Origin: Rattus norvegicus
Lineage: Eukaryota; Chordata; Mammalia; Rodentia; Muridae
Assembly (NCBI RefSeq): GCF_036323735.1
Contig: NC_086034.1
Coordinates: forward strand, 43,537,439-43,601,438
Direction: 5' to 3'
Length of the DNA stretch: 64,000 nucleotides
In this document: in pieces, positions 46,804-58,979 of the stretch
How positions within the stretch are numbered: position 1 is the stretch's first letter
Layout of the letters: every line of letters begins with the position of its first letter
Program-made: the position numbers and the translations under genes
The notes under the pieces: generated by a model
Told to the model about the DNA's origin: nothing
The model's input: only the letters and a program-made list of their open reading frames with translations
Databases searched by the model: none

Positions 46804-48792
46804 CTAAAATGGTAAACCTTTTTACTTAAAAGGAGAGTAGGCAGGAAGTTCACTTCAAGAGTTAACACACATAACCTTCTTGATATTCAAGACAGATTTT
46901 CAGAGATGCTGAATGTTGAAGCTGCCTAGCAACTTATCCTGTCTTTATAACTTGTTTCTTGTTTTCTCTTGCACTGATAAACATTCCAACTTCAGAGCAA
47001 AACCTCCCTGGAATGGTTAAACTATAACTACTTTCCCTGTCATTCCTCATTTTCTCTACTAATTCACTTCTGTCATGAAGTGAGTAGATTGAGACTCTGC
47101 ATGGAAAGAAAAATTAAACCAAGCAGTAATGAATAATACATAGAAAGAAAAACAGTAATATCTACTGCTATCAGCAAAGCTTCACAGTATTCATAAAAGG
47201 GGGTCTTCGTGATTTAACATCAGAATTCCTAACTGCTTTTTTCCAGTCTTGTGTTTTATACCAAACATTAAACATTTCCTGAAAGTGTCTATGATATGAT
47301 ATATCAAAAGTCAACAAAGAAACTAATTTCAGTCTTTACAAAATGAATACAGATCTTGATTTTTCCTAGTTCAATTCACTGAAAGAAATAGACATTGTAA
47401 GGAAAGCAAACACATTCTCTGACCTCGATTACTCAATGCTTGAGAGGCAGTGAATTTGAAAGGTAAGTTGACAAAGAGAGTTACTAGGAGAAACAGGTTA
47501 CTAAATTTACCTTCAGAGGTTTTTCTAGACAAAAGCAAATACAAACCCTCCAAAAAACAGTGTGAAGTCCAAAATCAATGTTTCATCCAATGGTTTACAT
47601 GTCATTTTAATAAAGAATAATAAATGTGTACAATTGTCAAGACAAAGGTTAGAAGGATTGGGTGTAGAAAAGACTACAATTGAGCGACCAAAAAGACTCC
47701 AATGTAAGTCCAATCCAGAAAGCTCCCACTCCACAAATAGGAAAGCCATCTAAGTACTAACCAGGACCAACCCTGCCTAACTTCCCAGATTAGACAAGAT
47801 AAATTGCATTTAGAGTGGTATAGTCACAGAAGTAGGGGCTGTTGTCTCTTGCTTTTGAGTCCCTTCCCCCTAGCTGGGTTGCCTTACCTCTAGACTCAAT
47901 AGAAGATGCAGCTACTCCTACTGCATCTTGATATGCCAAAGTGGGTCGATATTCATGGGAGGTATCTTCTCTGAGAAGAAAGGAAGGGGAGATAGGAGCA
48001 GGAGAGGGGGAAGGGAGGAATTGCAAAGAGAGGAAGGAGAGGAAGCTGCAATGGATGTAAAGTAAATGCATAAATTAATAGGAAAAAAGGAAAGCCAAGG
48101 CTCCATCTTCACCTCTCTCAAACAAAAGAACAACAAAAGTGTAGAATGGCAAAATCAGTCATAATTAGCTACAACTCTATAATGCTTCTCTCATTTGCTT
48201 AGCAAGAATAACAAAAGAGGAAATTGAGAAATTGCATATACAGTGGCTCATCCTATTAACCACGACAGAACTAGGACCAATCAAAAAATGTTCTTAATTA
48301 CATGGTGAGAAGAGAAACGAAGCAATCTCATACAAAATGGCATACCCTAACCTAGTAAAGTCATGTTTAAAATGGAAAACCCTGTAGGTCATCACCATTC
48401 CCAGGGCCCAGAGCTCTATTCTTGCTGTCTGTTATATTTTTCAGTATAGCCTCTTTCGGTCCATTAAAAAGGTTTATTTTCTCTCTTCTATTATATAATA
48501 GACTTTTAGTGATGATAAATATAGGAAGGCTGTTATATTATACAAATCGGTGGAAAATAAAGGTTGTTATTACACTTATTTTTCAGATTTCTCTCAGGAG
48601 CTGTTTTTGAACTAACAGTCTAAATTATATCCAATAGCACAGGATTTAGGGATATTTTTATAAGATTTATGTCCATGTATTAGGCAAACTCAGGCATGAT
48701 AGAGGATTTTATTGTGTTGCTTCTTAGTTACTCTCAGCTCAAAATAAACCTTACATCAAAGTGCTACATTTTGATTCTCTTTGATACATTCT
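46804..48792. other. Single-copy DNA, no gene
   Basis: A GA-rich stretch lies at 47978-48055. Frames of 60-93 codons have no family resemblance. Confidence 0.45.
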
Positions 48793-48830
48793 AACACACA
48801 CACATGCGCACACATGTGCACACACACACG

Positions 48831-48876
<46 letters not shown>

Positions 48877-48884
48877 TACACGTG
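48793..48884. repeat. CA/CG alternating microsatellite
   Basis: Long alternating purine-pyrimidine tract mixing CA, TG, CG and ATGCGC steps. Cys-Val frames on the other strand are artefacts. Confidence 0.93.
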
Positions 48885-49884
48885 TAATGTCACACATTTT
48901 CATTAGATTATGGAAATGGAATGCCCTTTGGCCTTCTGGCATTAAGTAGAACATTTTAGCAAAAATAAATTGAATATGGGCACATCATTTTTCTCAATTA
49001 AATCGATACAGCTGGTGTGGAATGCATCCCCTTGTCTCTCTGCCTACCAGAAGCATTTCGAAAGCAGAAATAACATTTCAGCAGGGATTTCTCTTGGTAA
49101 TGAAAGTTGCAGAATAGTTTCAATAACAGTCAACATTAAGATCCATTAAGTCATCTTTCTTATTGTGCTCAATACCATCAAATTCGAGGACTGAATGAAT
49201 GGCCACAGCTGGATGCATGAGACATTGAGATTCAAGAAGCAGTGGCATTGCAGCAGGGATAAGGAGCCTAGGAAGCAGTGAGTGGTGAAGATATAAAGTC
49301 ATCACTGAATTGTGATTGCAGCTCAGCAGTCAGACGAGAAAATGACTTGACATTTTACAATGATTCATTAAGCATAGATATATATGTGGAGGACAGGGAA
49401 AGAGAGTACATACAATTCTGCATGTTTAGCAAGGAACACTGAAGAAGAAATTTATAATTTGACTTTGGTCTTTTCTTAAGGCAAGATAATTCTAAAGCAA
49501 GGGAGCTTTCCATTTTATCAGACCAATCAAAGAGGGAAAAAAAATGTTCCAACTCCAGTGTTCTTATTTTTTTTCTCCTCATTATTTTTATAGACTGTAA
49601 CCATGGAGATATTCAAAACCACAGCTCTCTTCCTTCCACAGCTTCTAAGCTTGAATATCTATCTACATATCACCACCTCCCCCACAGCAGTCACACTCAG
49701 AATCCTTTGAAATGTACTTTAGTCTTGCTTTATGTCATTTTCTTGAAAATCTAAGGAATCCAATTTGTTGCTGCTGATCTGGGGAAACCATCAAGATGAT
49801 GTCTATTCCTTTTCAGGGCTGTAGGCACAGAACTGCTATTGACATGGGTAGAATTTACCCTGATAAAAATGTAAATCAAGTGTG
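48885..49884. other. Single-copy DNA
   Basis: 49000-49370 is less AT-rich than its surroundings and repeat-free; it might be conserved, but there is no direct evidence. Confidence 0.4.
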
Positions 49885-50030
49885 TCAAAGTGGAGAGATA
49901 TACAGAGGGAGAAGGGGAAGAGGGAGTAGGGATAAGGGTGGTGGGAGAGGTGACCTGGAATGGGGCAGTGGGTGGGATGTAAAATGAAAGTTAAAAATTA
50001 ATTAATTATCTAATTAATTAATTGAAAAGA
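49885..50030 (+). mobile_element. Possible old L1 3' end
   Basis: Purine-rich stretch (GAGAAGGGGAAGAGGGAGTA) and GGTGACCTGGAATGGGGCAG then an A/T-rich end, similar to other L1 termini here. Short. Confidence 0.4.
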
Positions 50031-50555
50031 ATGCAAATCAAGCTGAAACATTTTGGGTGGGCATATTATAGGTCATTGAAACAGGCCAAACTGATGAGCA
50101 TGGCGTCTTGACCTGTCTTCTTGATTCTATCAAGGTGTAAAATTACCCTTTAGAGTCATGTTGGAACTACCATCTACCATAAAGACAAATGACCTGTGCC
50201 CATTACTGCTAAACAACTCTCCTTGACCCTCTTAAGTGTTGCTGACCTCTTAGGCATACCAGCTAAGAGGCCAAGTGGATGATGCTTCAATGTTGCTTTG
50301 AGTTCCCTACATTGCTCTACTATCTTTAATTTATCACGTTGCCACTTTATGGTAAACCTTTCAGAATATTTGTTGCCTCAGACCTAGGGTTTTTTTCATT
50401 CCTATATGGTATCCTTTGACACTCACCTACAAATGAATATATCTACAAGGATTTCATACAGTTGTAAGAATTCATTAATCTGCATTTTGTTCCTCGTTCA
50501 TCTCAAGCATTCCTATTCTCCCAACTCTTTTTTACAAATGAAAAACATGTATGTA
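50031..50555. other. Single-copy DNA
   Basis: Nothing recognised. Confidence 0.4.
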
Positions 50556-50854
50556 GATTTTTTTCTGCATGTGTGTATGTGAAAATCATGTATGTTCTTA
50601 GTGAATATGGAAGCAGAAGAGGACATTTTATCTTCTGAAATTGAAGAGATTTATGGTTCTGAGCCACCAAGTAGATGTTTAGAATCTAACCCAGGTCTTC
50701 TGCAAAAATAGACAAGTGCTCTTTTTTTCTTCTTCTTCTTTTTTCGTTTTTTGGAGCTGGGGACCGAACCCAGGGCCTAGCAAGCGCTCTACCACTGAGC
50801 TAAATCCCCAACCCAAACAAGTGCTCTTAAACACTGAGCCATCTCACCAGCCTG
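50556..50854 (-). mobile_element. B3 SINE split by an ID element
   Basis: The minus strand shows a B2/B3 head (CAGGCTGGTGAGATGGCTCA at its 5' end, 50854) and B3 body, interrupted at 50724-50816 by an ID insertion. Confidence 0.75.
50712..50828 (-). mobile_element. Young ID SINE with target-site duplication
   Basis: Minus-strand ID: GGGTTGGGGATTTAGCTCAG, A box, GCGCTTGCTAGGCCCTGGGT, B box and A-rich tail (plus-strand T/C-rich 50724-50752). It lies between two exact copies of ACAAGTGCTCTT (50712-50723 and 50817-50828), inside the B3 at 50556-50854. Very close to the canonical rat ID. Confidence 0.95.
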
Positions 50855-50869
50855 TTTTACCTATTCTTT

Positions 50870-51065
50870 TTATATTTTAGTTTTGTGTACACATGTATGC
50901 ATGTTCATGTGGGGAATGTATTTGTATATATGAGTGTAAGCAACATATGTTGCAGGAATGTTGGCAAGCCAAATGATGACCTGGTGTGTTGCTCTATAAC
51001 TGTTGTCTCCCCTGTTTGAAATAGGTTCTCTCAGTGGCTTGGAGCTCACTGAGTATGTTCTGGTT
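50870..51065. mobile_element. Possible old rodent SINE-like repeat
   Basis: TATGCATGTTCATGTGGGGA and AATAGGTTCTCTCAGTGGCT / TGGAGCTCACTGAGTATGTT recall a dispersed rodent repeat, but I cannot name it. Confidence 0.3.
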
Positions 51066-52705
51066 TCTTATATTGTACCTTTTTTTACCATGAAAATAAA
51101 TATTAGCTGTATACATTTGATACTGTAGAATATACAGTAACTTCAATGTTTTTCAGAGTTGTGGAATAACTTTATTTACATCTGGCCTTTTGAAGATCAT
51201 TCTTTTATATAAATACAAAATGACAGAAGGAAATTTAGGTCCACTTTAAAACCTACTAGAAAATCTGTCCTAATAATAAGTCAAAATTCATTTAATAGCT
51301 GTTTCTGAAAAGACTCAAGGAGCAATACTTAGAATCAAACATTCTAGCAGAACCCAAATATTGTTTTTTATATATTGAAAAATAATGACAGGAAAACATT
51401 TAAAAGAACATTGTTTAAAGTAATGAAGCCATTTTGCTTTTTATGGGATCAGAACATTTTAACTATACAATAAGAACTCTGAAATTTATATCATGAGAGT
51501 CATGGTGTTTCCGGCAATATTGACAGGTTTCACAGTGGCATGAAGACATGCACAGAAGGAAAGGAATGCTATGTGTTAGAAATCAAGACTGTAGGAAAGT
51601 GACATGTGTGTTACATATGACAGCTGACAAAAATACCTTGGAGTAACCATATATTTAGTTTTGAGTTGTGTTTTAATCACTTTGAGTGTAGAGACCTCAC
51701 ACTGTTGGCAGTTATTTCACAACCACCACAAGCATTGCATAGCTTTGGAAGCTGTGGGTTGAAGAAGATGACCAAGAAGAAATAATCACACCTTTAATGA
51801 AAGCAAAGAAAGAGGGAAGTGAGGAGGAAGGCCATGGAAAGAGAAAACAATGTATTTATATTATAACCTGAAGAAATATGAGACAAATATTATTTAAACA
51901 AAAGAAACAGCTTCAAGTGTACATAATATTAAACATAAATAACTTCAAAATACACTGTAAAAATGTACTTGAATTTTGCTGGGCTTTCAAAGTATCCTGT
52001 GAAGTTTGTTATAATCCAGTGATATTTACCAAAGTGACTTTTTCAAGGAGAAAATGTCCTGATCTATATTGCCATGTGGCCAATTTTGAGTTACAAATTT
52101 AACTGCAGGCTCCCATTGTTCCCAAATTCTTAACGACCAGTAGCAGCAGTAGGGGCCTGCTCGAGCACACCAGTAGTTTCTCCTTTCTTTTGAATAAAAC
52201 TGTGGATTTGTTCTATGCTTTATCTGCTTAATTTTAGATTGAATATTTTCCCATGGTCCACTAAGTTAAAAAAACAGACTCCTTTGAATAATTAAAATAA
52301 TAAAGCCTATTGGATAATAAATGTTTCATTCTGATAAAAACCTGAACAGAGGAGCAGGCTGTTCTAAGTGAGTTTGCTTCTCTTTTCTCCTAGTGTTACT
52401 CCTTCTCCTCCAATTGATAACTCACATCTCAGCCTGTCTATACCAGTGAATGAGACCTAAGATACAGCAGCCATCGGCATCATGAAGATGATCATCTGGT
52501 GATGTTATTACCATAGAACATGGAAGAGAAACACAGTGGGCAGATCTTGTCCACAGTAACTGAATTTTTGAAATATCTGTCTCACAACCATCATCTATAC
52601 TCTGCATAACCATGGGAATTGTCTTCCTCTTCTATTACTATGCTTCCTTCCACCTCAAGTTTTAACTACAACCTCTTTGCTCTAAAATCTACCTACTTCT
52701 TTAAA
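51066..52705. other. Single-copy AT-rich DNA
   Basis: Nothing recognised. Short frames at 51878-52102 and 52422-52613 have no support. Confidence 0.45.
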
Positions 52706-52890
52706 CTGGGGTTCAGCAATGTTTTCTGTAAAAGGTAAAATGAAATATATTTTAGACTTCATGAGTCCAATAGTTTCTGAACCATTCTTTTAGCAATTAC
52801 ATATAATATAAATTCAGGAACTGGCTATGTTCTAATATTTACCAAAAAAGGCAAAAGATTTGGCCAGAGAGTCATGGCTTGTCTGCAGTC
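52706..52890 (+). mobile_element. Ancient hAT-type DNA transposon remnant
   Basis: Order matches a widespread eutherian non-autonomous DNA transposon: GGTTCAGCAATGTTTTCTGT, ATTTTAGACTTCATGAGTCC, then ACTGGCTATGTTCTAATATT and GATTTGGCCAGAGAGTCATG. The exact family is from memory and not certain. Confidence 0.5.
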
Positions 52891-53178
52891 CTTTCAGACA
52901 GCCTTAGAAAACAAGGACTATGATCTTGTTGATTCAGCTTTAAGTACAGCACCTAGCAAACATTCACCCATCTCTTGCTATCCTAATCCAGAAACATAAA
53001 ATAACTCAATACTTCTTGAACTACTCTGAGCAGACTCTTATCACAGAGATTCCCCAAGAGTCTTATGTAGTAGAACACAGTGTGTTCCAAATGAACAGAT
53101 CCACACTTATCTATTCCACATTGCTCTTCAGACCTTTTCCTTTTTAGGTTGATTAGGTTTCTTAAATGTTTTGGGAGT

Positions 53179-53180
<2 letters not shown>

Positions 53181-53233
<53 letters not shown>

Positions 53234-53278
53234 ATATATATATACATATACACACATGCATATACATATATGTCTTAT
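53181..53278. repeat. (TG)n-(TATG)n-(TA)n microsatellite
   Basis: TG array (53181-53219), then TATG and TA/CATA units. Confidence 0.93.
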
Positions 53279-53292
53279 GTATACATAAATGG

Positions 53293-53440
53293 TTTTGGAG
53301 ACAGGGTTTCTCTTTGTAGCCCTGGTTGTCCAAGAACTCACTCTATATCATTCGTAGTCCAGGCTGACCTCAAACTCAGAGATCCATCTACTCTAATTCC
53401 CAGAACTGGGACTAAAGGTGTGCATCACCACTGCTAGGCT
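53293..53440 (-). mobile_element. B1 SINE
   Basis: The plus strand shows the complement of a nearly complete B1: TTTGGAGACAGGGTTTCTCT, GTAGCCCTGGTTGTCCAAGA, GACCTCAAACTCAGAGATCC and TAAAGGTGTGCATCACCACT. Confidence 0.9.
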
Positions 53441-53509
53441 ATTTCCTAGTTTGAAAACACCACATACAGCCCAATGTCTTCTTGGGGTTTGTGAATTATT
53501 TTCACTTAA

Positions 53510-53805
53510 ATTACGATTTACTTTTTCATTACTTTGATCTGGAAGACACAACTTACAGGAGGAAGGGTTTGTTTGACTCTCAGTTGAGAGGATCCTATTA
53601 TTAATGGTAGGAGGACATGGGGGCAGGGCAGTTGTGCCAATGGGCAGCATAACTTATCCTCATTTTGGGGGATTCAGAAGTAGAAAGCTCAGGTTAGAAT
53701 CTAATGTGAATATACCTTCAAGGCTCAACTATCCGTGGCATACTTAGGCTAGGTGGACCAAAGTACTAAAGGTTCCACCATCCCTCAAAACAGCACCATG
53801 AAGTA
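53510..53805 (-). mobile_element. Old rodent interspersed repeat, reversed copy
   Basis: Diverged reverse copy of the family at 45442: CAACTTACAGGAGGAAGGGT near one end and AGGTTCCACCATCCCTCAAA near the other. Confidence 0.4.
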
Positions 53806-53847
53806 AAAACAAAAGTCTATACACATGAGTTACAACAGCTAAATAAT

Positions 53848-54040
53848 CTTTGGTTGGTGGTTTGGTCCCTGGGAGCAGAGTAGGGAGCATGCTAGAGTGG
53901 TGAGACAGGAATGTGTGGGTGGGTGGAGGAGCACCCTCTTAGAGATAAAGGGGAGAGGGGATAGGATGAAAGGAGGGGAGATCAGGAAGGGCACAACATT
54001 TGTAATGCAAACGAATTAAGTAACCACTTAAAAAAAGAAA
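53848..54040 (+). mobile_element. L1 3' UTR fragment
   Basis: GGTGGTTTGGTCCCTGGGAG, a G/A-rich stretch with GGAGCACCCTCTTAGAGATA, AACATTTGTAATGCAAACGA and an A-rich end. Confidence 0.75.
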
Positions 54041-54735
54041 AATCAAAAAGCTAAATAATGCTAAGGACATTCTTGTCCTGTGTCAAGTATATCACAGTTT
54101 ACAGGAGACTTCTATTGTAATACCCAAATGGACCCACATAAATAGGAAGGAAGGAATACCTGTGGAGATCAAAGCAAGTTATGTATCTCAAGCAAGGATT
54201 TTAATGTCTAGTTGGCAAATATCAATGAAGTGTAGACAGGGATTCTTGCGTAGCATAAGAGGTTAATTTCTATGTAAACATAAATGTTGTGACAAGGCAG
54301 ATTATTGAAAATCAGAAGACATTCTATCATCAGGACTAACAAATAGATTCTTACAGTTAATACATACTCCAAATAAATTATATGCATGAAAATGGTGAGC
54401 TAAGAGGAACTATGTAAAAAATGCAAAGACATAAAGAGGACTAGTTCCAGCAAGTGAAAGGAGACAAAGCAAACTCTGAAGTTCTATTCTTTTTAGGCTT
54501 ACATGTAGTAGCAGAGAAAAATAATCAGAGCATGAAAATGAGAAAAAGAATAATGAGAGAAATGATAATCCATTCAGTAGTGCTTTGAGATTGAGGTAAC
54601 ATTAACAGACAAGAAGAAGCAAAAATAAAATGATAGCTAATGTTTAGTACATGTTATTGCAAAGACATTTAATAAGCTTTCATGGCAAAGGGGAAAAGAG
54701 AATAGACAAATAGAGAAGTAGAGATAATATGTGCA

Positions 54736-54736
<1 letters not shown>
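54041..54736. other. Single-copy DNA
   Basis: Nothing recognised. Confidence 0.4.
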
Positions 54737-54737
<1 letters not shown>

Positions 54738-54771
<34 letters not shown>

Positions 54772-54866
54772 TGTAAGAGAGAAAGAGAGACAGAGAGACA
54801 GAGAGAGACAGAGATAGAGGTAGAGAGAGAGAGAAAGAAAGAGAGAGAGAAAGAGAGAAACAAAGA
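54738..54866. repeat. (GT)n then GA-rich microsatellite
   Basis: GT array (54738-54770) followed by irregular GAGACA/GAGAAA repeats. Confidence 0.93.
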
Positions 54867-56289
54867 TAGATATTTTAATGATCCTAGCTAGGAATAGGAA
54901 AGATATAATTAAAAAGAAGCTAACAAATGGAGTTTATTTCTACTAACTACACATAAGAATTTTTAGGAAGAAGTAAAGTATGTAGTTTAAAAAGGCAAAA
55001 TGTTCTTTAAATTCAGTTTATAGAATGTTTAAAGATTCCATCTACAGCATTAAATTTTGCTTAAATTTTGTAGTCAGTATACAATGAAATAAGAAAAAAA
55101 CTATTTATTTAAGTTATTAACAGCTAGTTTGCATGTAACTTCTGGGTATAAAGTTCTAATTGAATTATTTCAGTTCTAGTACCAGCCAGTAACTAATATA
55201 CACTAGAAAATTTCCTTCAATATTACATATTTTTCACAACAGTGGTAATAATGCTTACATGTTCAATTGTGAGACCTATATATGGTAATACAAGTAATAT
55301 AAAGAAATGTACTTGCCATACAATGCTGAAAACAATGCTGTCTGTCATTTTTTCTAACCACAACTAAATAAAGCTGTACTTTTGTCCCCTTAGTCTCTGT
55401 TGAATACTTTTTTGTTGTCTGTCTAAGGCATGCATATATAGCCCAGACTACATTTGAACCCCTCCCTCTTCCACTCCCTCTTCATCGTCATAAGTGAGGA
55501 AACAGCCAATGTATATCACCACATCCCACTCTGTCTTCTTTTAAATTGCCCATAAAACTGCCTTGCCTTTATATGTGTAGAGCAAACTAGTTTTAATGGA
55601 AACAAACAGCTAGGATTTCTTTCTAGAAAATTGACTAACTCTGTAAATGAATAACATTAGGGTGTATGCCATTTCAAATACATGGAAAATATGTCAGCAA
55701 ATTTATATATCATTCTGGTGTCATTTTCAATTGAGTTTAAATTTCTAATAATAATCTCAGTTTCTAAAATAGTTTTTGTTACACAATAAAATTTATGCCT
55801 AATTTAAGATTATTTCTAACTAATAGATTCAGGCACTCTTGTCCCAAGCATTATGTCCAATGCTTATATATTTAAAGTATTAATTCATGTGTTTAATGTG
55901 TTTAAATACTTCTTTCCAATGCATATATTTATAAATTTAATACATGTGTTTAATTTGTTTTAATACTTACTTTTGAAAAAATGCATAGGTGTTTTTATAA
56001 TATTTTTAAAGTTGCACTATACTTCTGATCAACAACTTGTTTCCTTTCTCCTACTGTCTCTATCCAAAAGAGTAGCCAGCAATTCTTTCAAGATACAAAC
56101 CTGTGTAGATTCAAATTTCATTCTAAATAAAAGTTAGAGTCCTTACCATGGTCAACAGTGTTGTATGAGACCCATTGATTTCCTATCACAGCCATATTGC
56201 CCAAAACTGATAATCTTCTTCACTTCACTTAGGTATACAATGCTCTTTTCTAAGGCACCAAGGAATCTAGAACCTATCAATGATGTTCT
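54867..56289. other. Single-copy AT-rich DNA
   Basis: A possible very old B1-like scrap, reversed, at 55438-55535 (ATAGCCCAGACTACATTTGA). Otherwise nothing. Confidence 0.4.
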
Positions 56290-56580
56290 TGTCCCAGGCT
56301 ACTAGTACAGGCCATTGTGTTTGCCAGAGAATTTCCCCTGGCCCATTCATTCATCTCCTTTAAGTTATTATTTAACACAATACCACTTTCTCAATGAAGT
56401 TGGATCTGATGATCATCTTTATAGTCCTAAACCTACCCCAAAACGTGGAATTTTTAGTCAACTTCCACCTTCTTTTTCCAGAGTAATAACATTTTATAAT
56501 GCAGTACAGAAACCATCTTATTAGTAAATAGAATGTTCCCATTATACTGTATGTTCTTTATACTTTTCTTTATACTGGTG
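56290..56580 (+). mobile_element. Ancient L2 (LINE-2) 3' remnant
   Basis: Order recalls the L2 3' end: CATCTCCTTTAAGTTATTAT, CTTTCTCAATGAAGTTGGAT, then AATAACATTTTATAATGCAG and AGTAAATAGAATGTTCCCAT. The 69-codon frame inside it (56315-56524) is therefore not a gene. Confidence 0.5.
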
Positions 56581-56754
56581 TAAGTATATTGAAGCACTCT
56601 TATTTTTGTGGATGGTTTTGAGTGTTTCTTAAGGTTCTTTATTGTTTTTGCATCTCCAAATGCAGGTAGCTATTCAGATTTTATCTCCATCTTCCTGTTC
56701 TTTTTTATGCACATATGTACTATACATAAAACTTCTCATGCATCACACTTCTCA

Positions 56755-57355
56755 GATCTAACACAAAAAAGAAAATTGATCTAGTATAGGCTTAGATTTT
56801 TCAAAACCTACTTTACTAAGGTGCTCAAATGCTTTGACACCACTTCTATCCCACCATTCAGGGGTAGCAGAGAAAAGATGGTAAATAGCACAAGGGAATC
56901 TGAACCAATTTAGAAGTGGTTCTTTGGGAAGATTCCAATGTCTGTCAGGATACCAGTAGTCTAGTTTGATAGTGTCAGGATACAATAGTCAAGTTCAAAA
57001 ATTTCTCCAAACATGAATCAGCAACAGTGGCATGACCCAGCAGAAACCACCAAGCCTCTGACAAATCCACAGGAGTCACCAGGAGCTACCAGGACCAGGC
57101 AGAGTGCCAGGACTTCTCTGCTGTGCCTCTCAATGAAGTAAAGATCAGCAAAGATGCGAGACCAACGAAAAGTTGCACAGCTAGCTATGCAAGTGCCCAG
57201 TAATTGTCTTTTGAGTACTAGTTATACTCCTTCCAAACATACCATGCCTTGCCTCAGTAAAACAACACGTGACTCTGCATCATATGACATAAACAGGAAC
57301 TTTTATTTCAATCTAGCACTCTAATTTCTCAGCTACCCTAGTAGGTAGGCTTTCT
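56755..57355 (-). mobile_element. Possible ERV/LTR remnant
   Basis: Read on the minus strand the block has an AATAAA signal (about 57310), then moderately GC-rich sequence resembling LTR/leader DNA and a 75-codon frame (56758-56985) without a recognised domain. No terminal TG...CA pair or flanking duplication found. Confidence 0.3.
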
Positions 57356-57477
57356 GATAACTGATCATATAATACATAAAAAGATCAGTCTTCAGCATTA
57401 CCTGCTACCCAGGACCCAAACTTCTTCCTGACTACATTTCTTTCCACATGCTGCTTCTCCCTTTTTCCTATGAGCTT

Positions 57478-57600
57478 CAGTGTATAGCGGAAAGTTTTGA
57501 TTAAAGAATACCAGCTCTAATTTTTAGTTTAACACACTCCTTAACTCTCTTAGCTATGATACAAACAAGACAAGAATTTAAACAATCAATAAATCATTCC
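57478..57600 (+). mobile_element. Possible MIR SINE remnant
   Basis: GTGTATAGCGGAAAGTTTTG, AATACCAGCTCTAATTTTTA and CCTTAACTCTCTTAGCTATG follow the MIR order loosely. Confidence 0.35.
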
Positions 57601-57712
57601 ATATCCTGCAAATATTTAAGTTTTGTTTTTAAAGAACTTGGATTTTGTTTCTTTTCTGGGCTTATTACCTCAGAGAAAGTTATGAGAAGCTATAAAATAA
57701 GTTAGCAATGGA

Positions 57713-57747
57713 TATTATTATTATTAATAATATTATTATTATTATTG
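57713..57747. repeat. (ATT)n with inverted centre
   Basis: TATTATTATTATTAATAATATTATT: ATT repeats that turn into their complement and back, able to fold. Confidence 0.88.
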
Positions 57748-58111
57748 GAGTCTTTGAGAATTCTTTTATTCATTTATTCATTCATGCCAGGGGAGAAAAT
57801 AATCCAGAAAGGCTTCATGAAAAGGTAAAAATTTAGTGATCTGATATCAACATCATAATGTTAAAGCAGGAACATCATTCTCTTTGACTGTATAAAGTTA
57901 CATAAACACTTAGGAGCATAACCACAGCATCTGAGATATCCTACTTTCCCTGTCATTGGTTTGGCTTTGGACTTAGATTTGCTGACCTAGAATAAATTCT
58001 GAGTGGCAAGAGAGGATTTGAATGTTATTACCAATATAGAAGAGAGTTTTGAACATATGAAACTTCTCATGCTCTGAGGTATTTTGTTTTTTATAGGTAT
58101 TTTCCTGCCTC

Positions 58112-58712
58112 AAACAGAGACTGAAGGAACACCCATTCAGAGCCTGCCCCACATGTGGCCCATACAAATACAGCAACCCAATTAGACAAGATGGATGAAG
58201 CAAAGAAGTGCAGACCGACAGGAGCCAGATGTAGATCGCTCCTGAGAGACACAGTCAGAATACAGCAAATACAGAGGCGAATGCCAGCAGCAAACCACTG
58301 AACTGAGAATAGGACCCCCGTTGAAGGAATCAGAGAAAGAACTGGAAGAGCTTGAAGGGGCTCGAGACCCCAAAAGTACAACAATGTCAAGCAACCAGAG
58401 CTTCCAGGGACTAAGCCACTACCTAAAGACTATACATGGACTGACCCTGGACTCTGACCTCATAGGTAGCAATGAATATCCTAGTAAGAGCACTAGTTGA
58501 AGGAGAAGCCCTGGGTCCTGCTAAGACTGAACCCCCAATGAACTAGACTGGTGGGGGGAGGGCGGCAATGGGGGGAGGGTTGGGAGGGGAACACCCATAA
58601 GGAAGGGGAGGGGGAGGGGGATGTTTGCCCGGATACCGGGAAAGGGAATAACACTCAAAATGTATATAAGAAATACTCAAGTTAATTAAAAAAAAAAAAG
58701 AAAAAAAAAAGA
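58112..58712 (+). mobile_element. Young 5'-truncated L1 3' end
   Basis: Only the 3' UTR: AAACAGAGACTGAAGGAACA through the G-rich tract (58551-58622), ATAACACTCAAAATGTATAT and an A-rich tail. Very similar to the copies at 2875 and 27741. No clean target-site duplication was found. Confidence 0.9.
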
Positions 58713-58979
58713 AACGTATTTATCCAGGGCTTATTACTTGTTGTCACTACTTTATGAATGCATATTGAGATAAAGCAACTCTGATAAAGACATGAAGTCT
58801 AGTTATTCTTACAAATGCCATTAGTCTATAGAAGTCTATTGAGCATGAGATTGGTCTTCTTTATTAATCTCTTCTTACAATTTGAAATTTCATCATGAAC
58901 AGGTTCATTCCATTTTCCTGCTACACAATGGCATTTCCTTATCTTGAGGGGTTCTAAGCTTGAAGATGATTTCCATATT
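58713..58979. other. Single-copy spacer
   Basis: Lies between the L1 tail and the pinin pseudogene; nothing recognised. Confidence 0.4.

Noticed and set aside
56315..56524. Plus frame of 69 codons
   Set aside because: Coincides with an L2-like remnant and has no recognisable domain.
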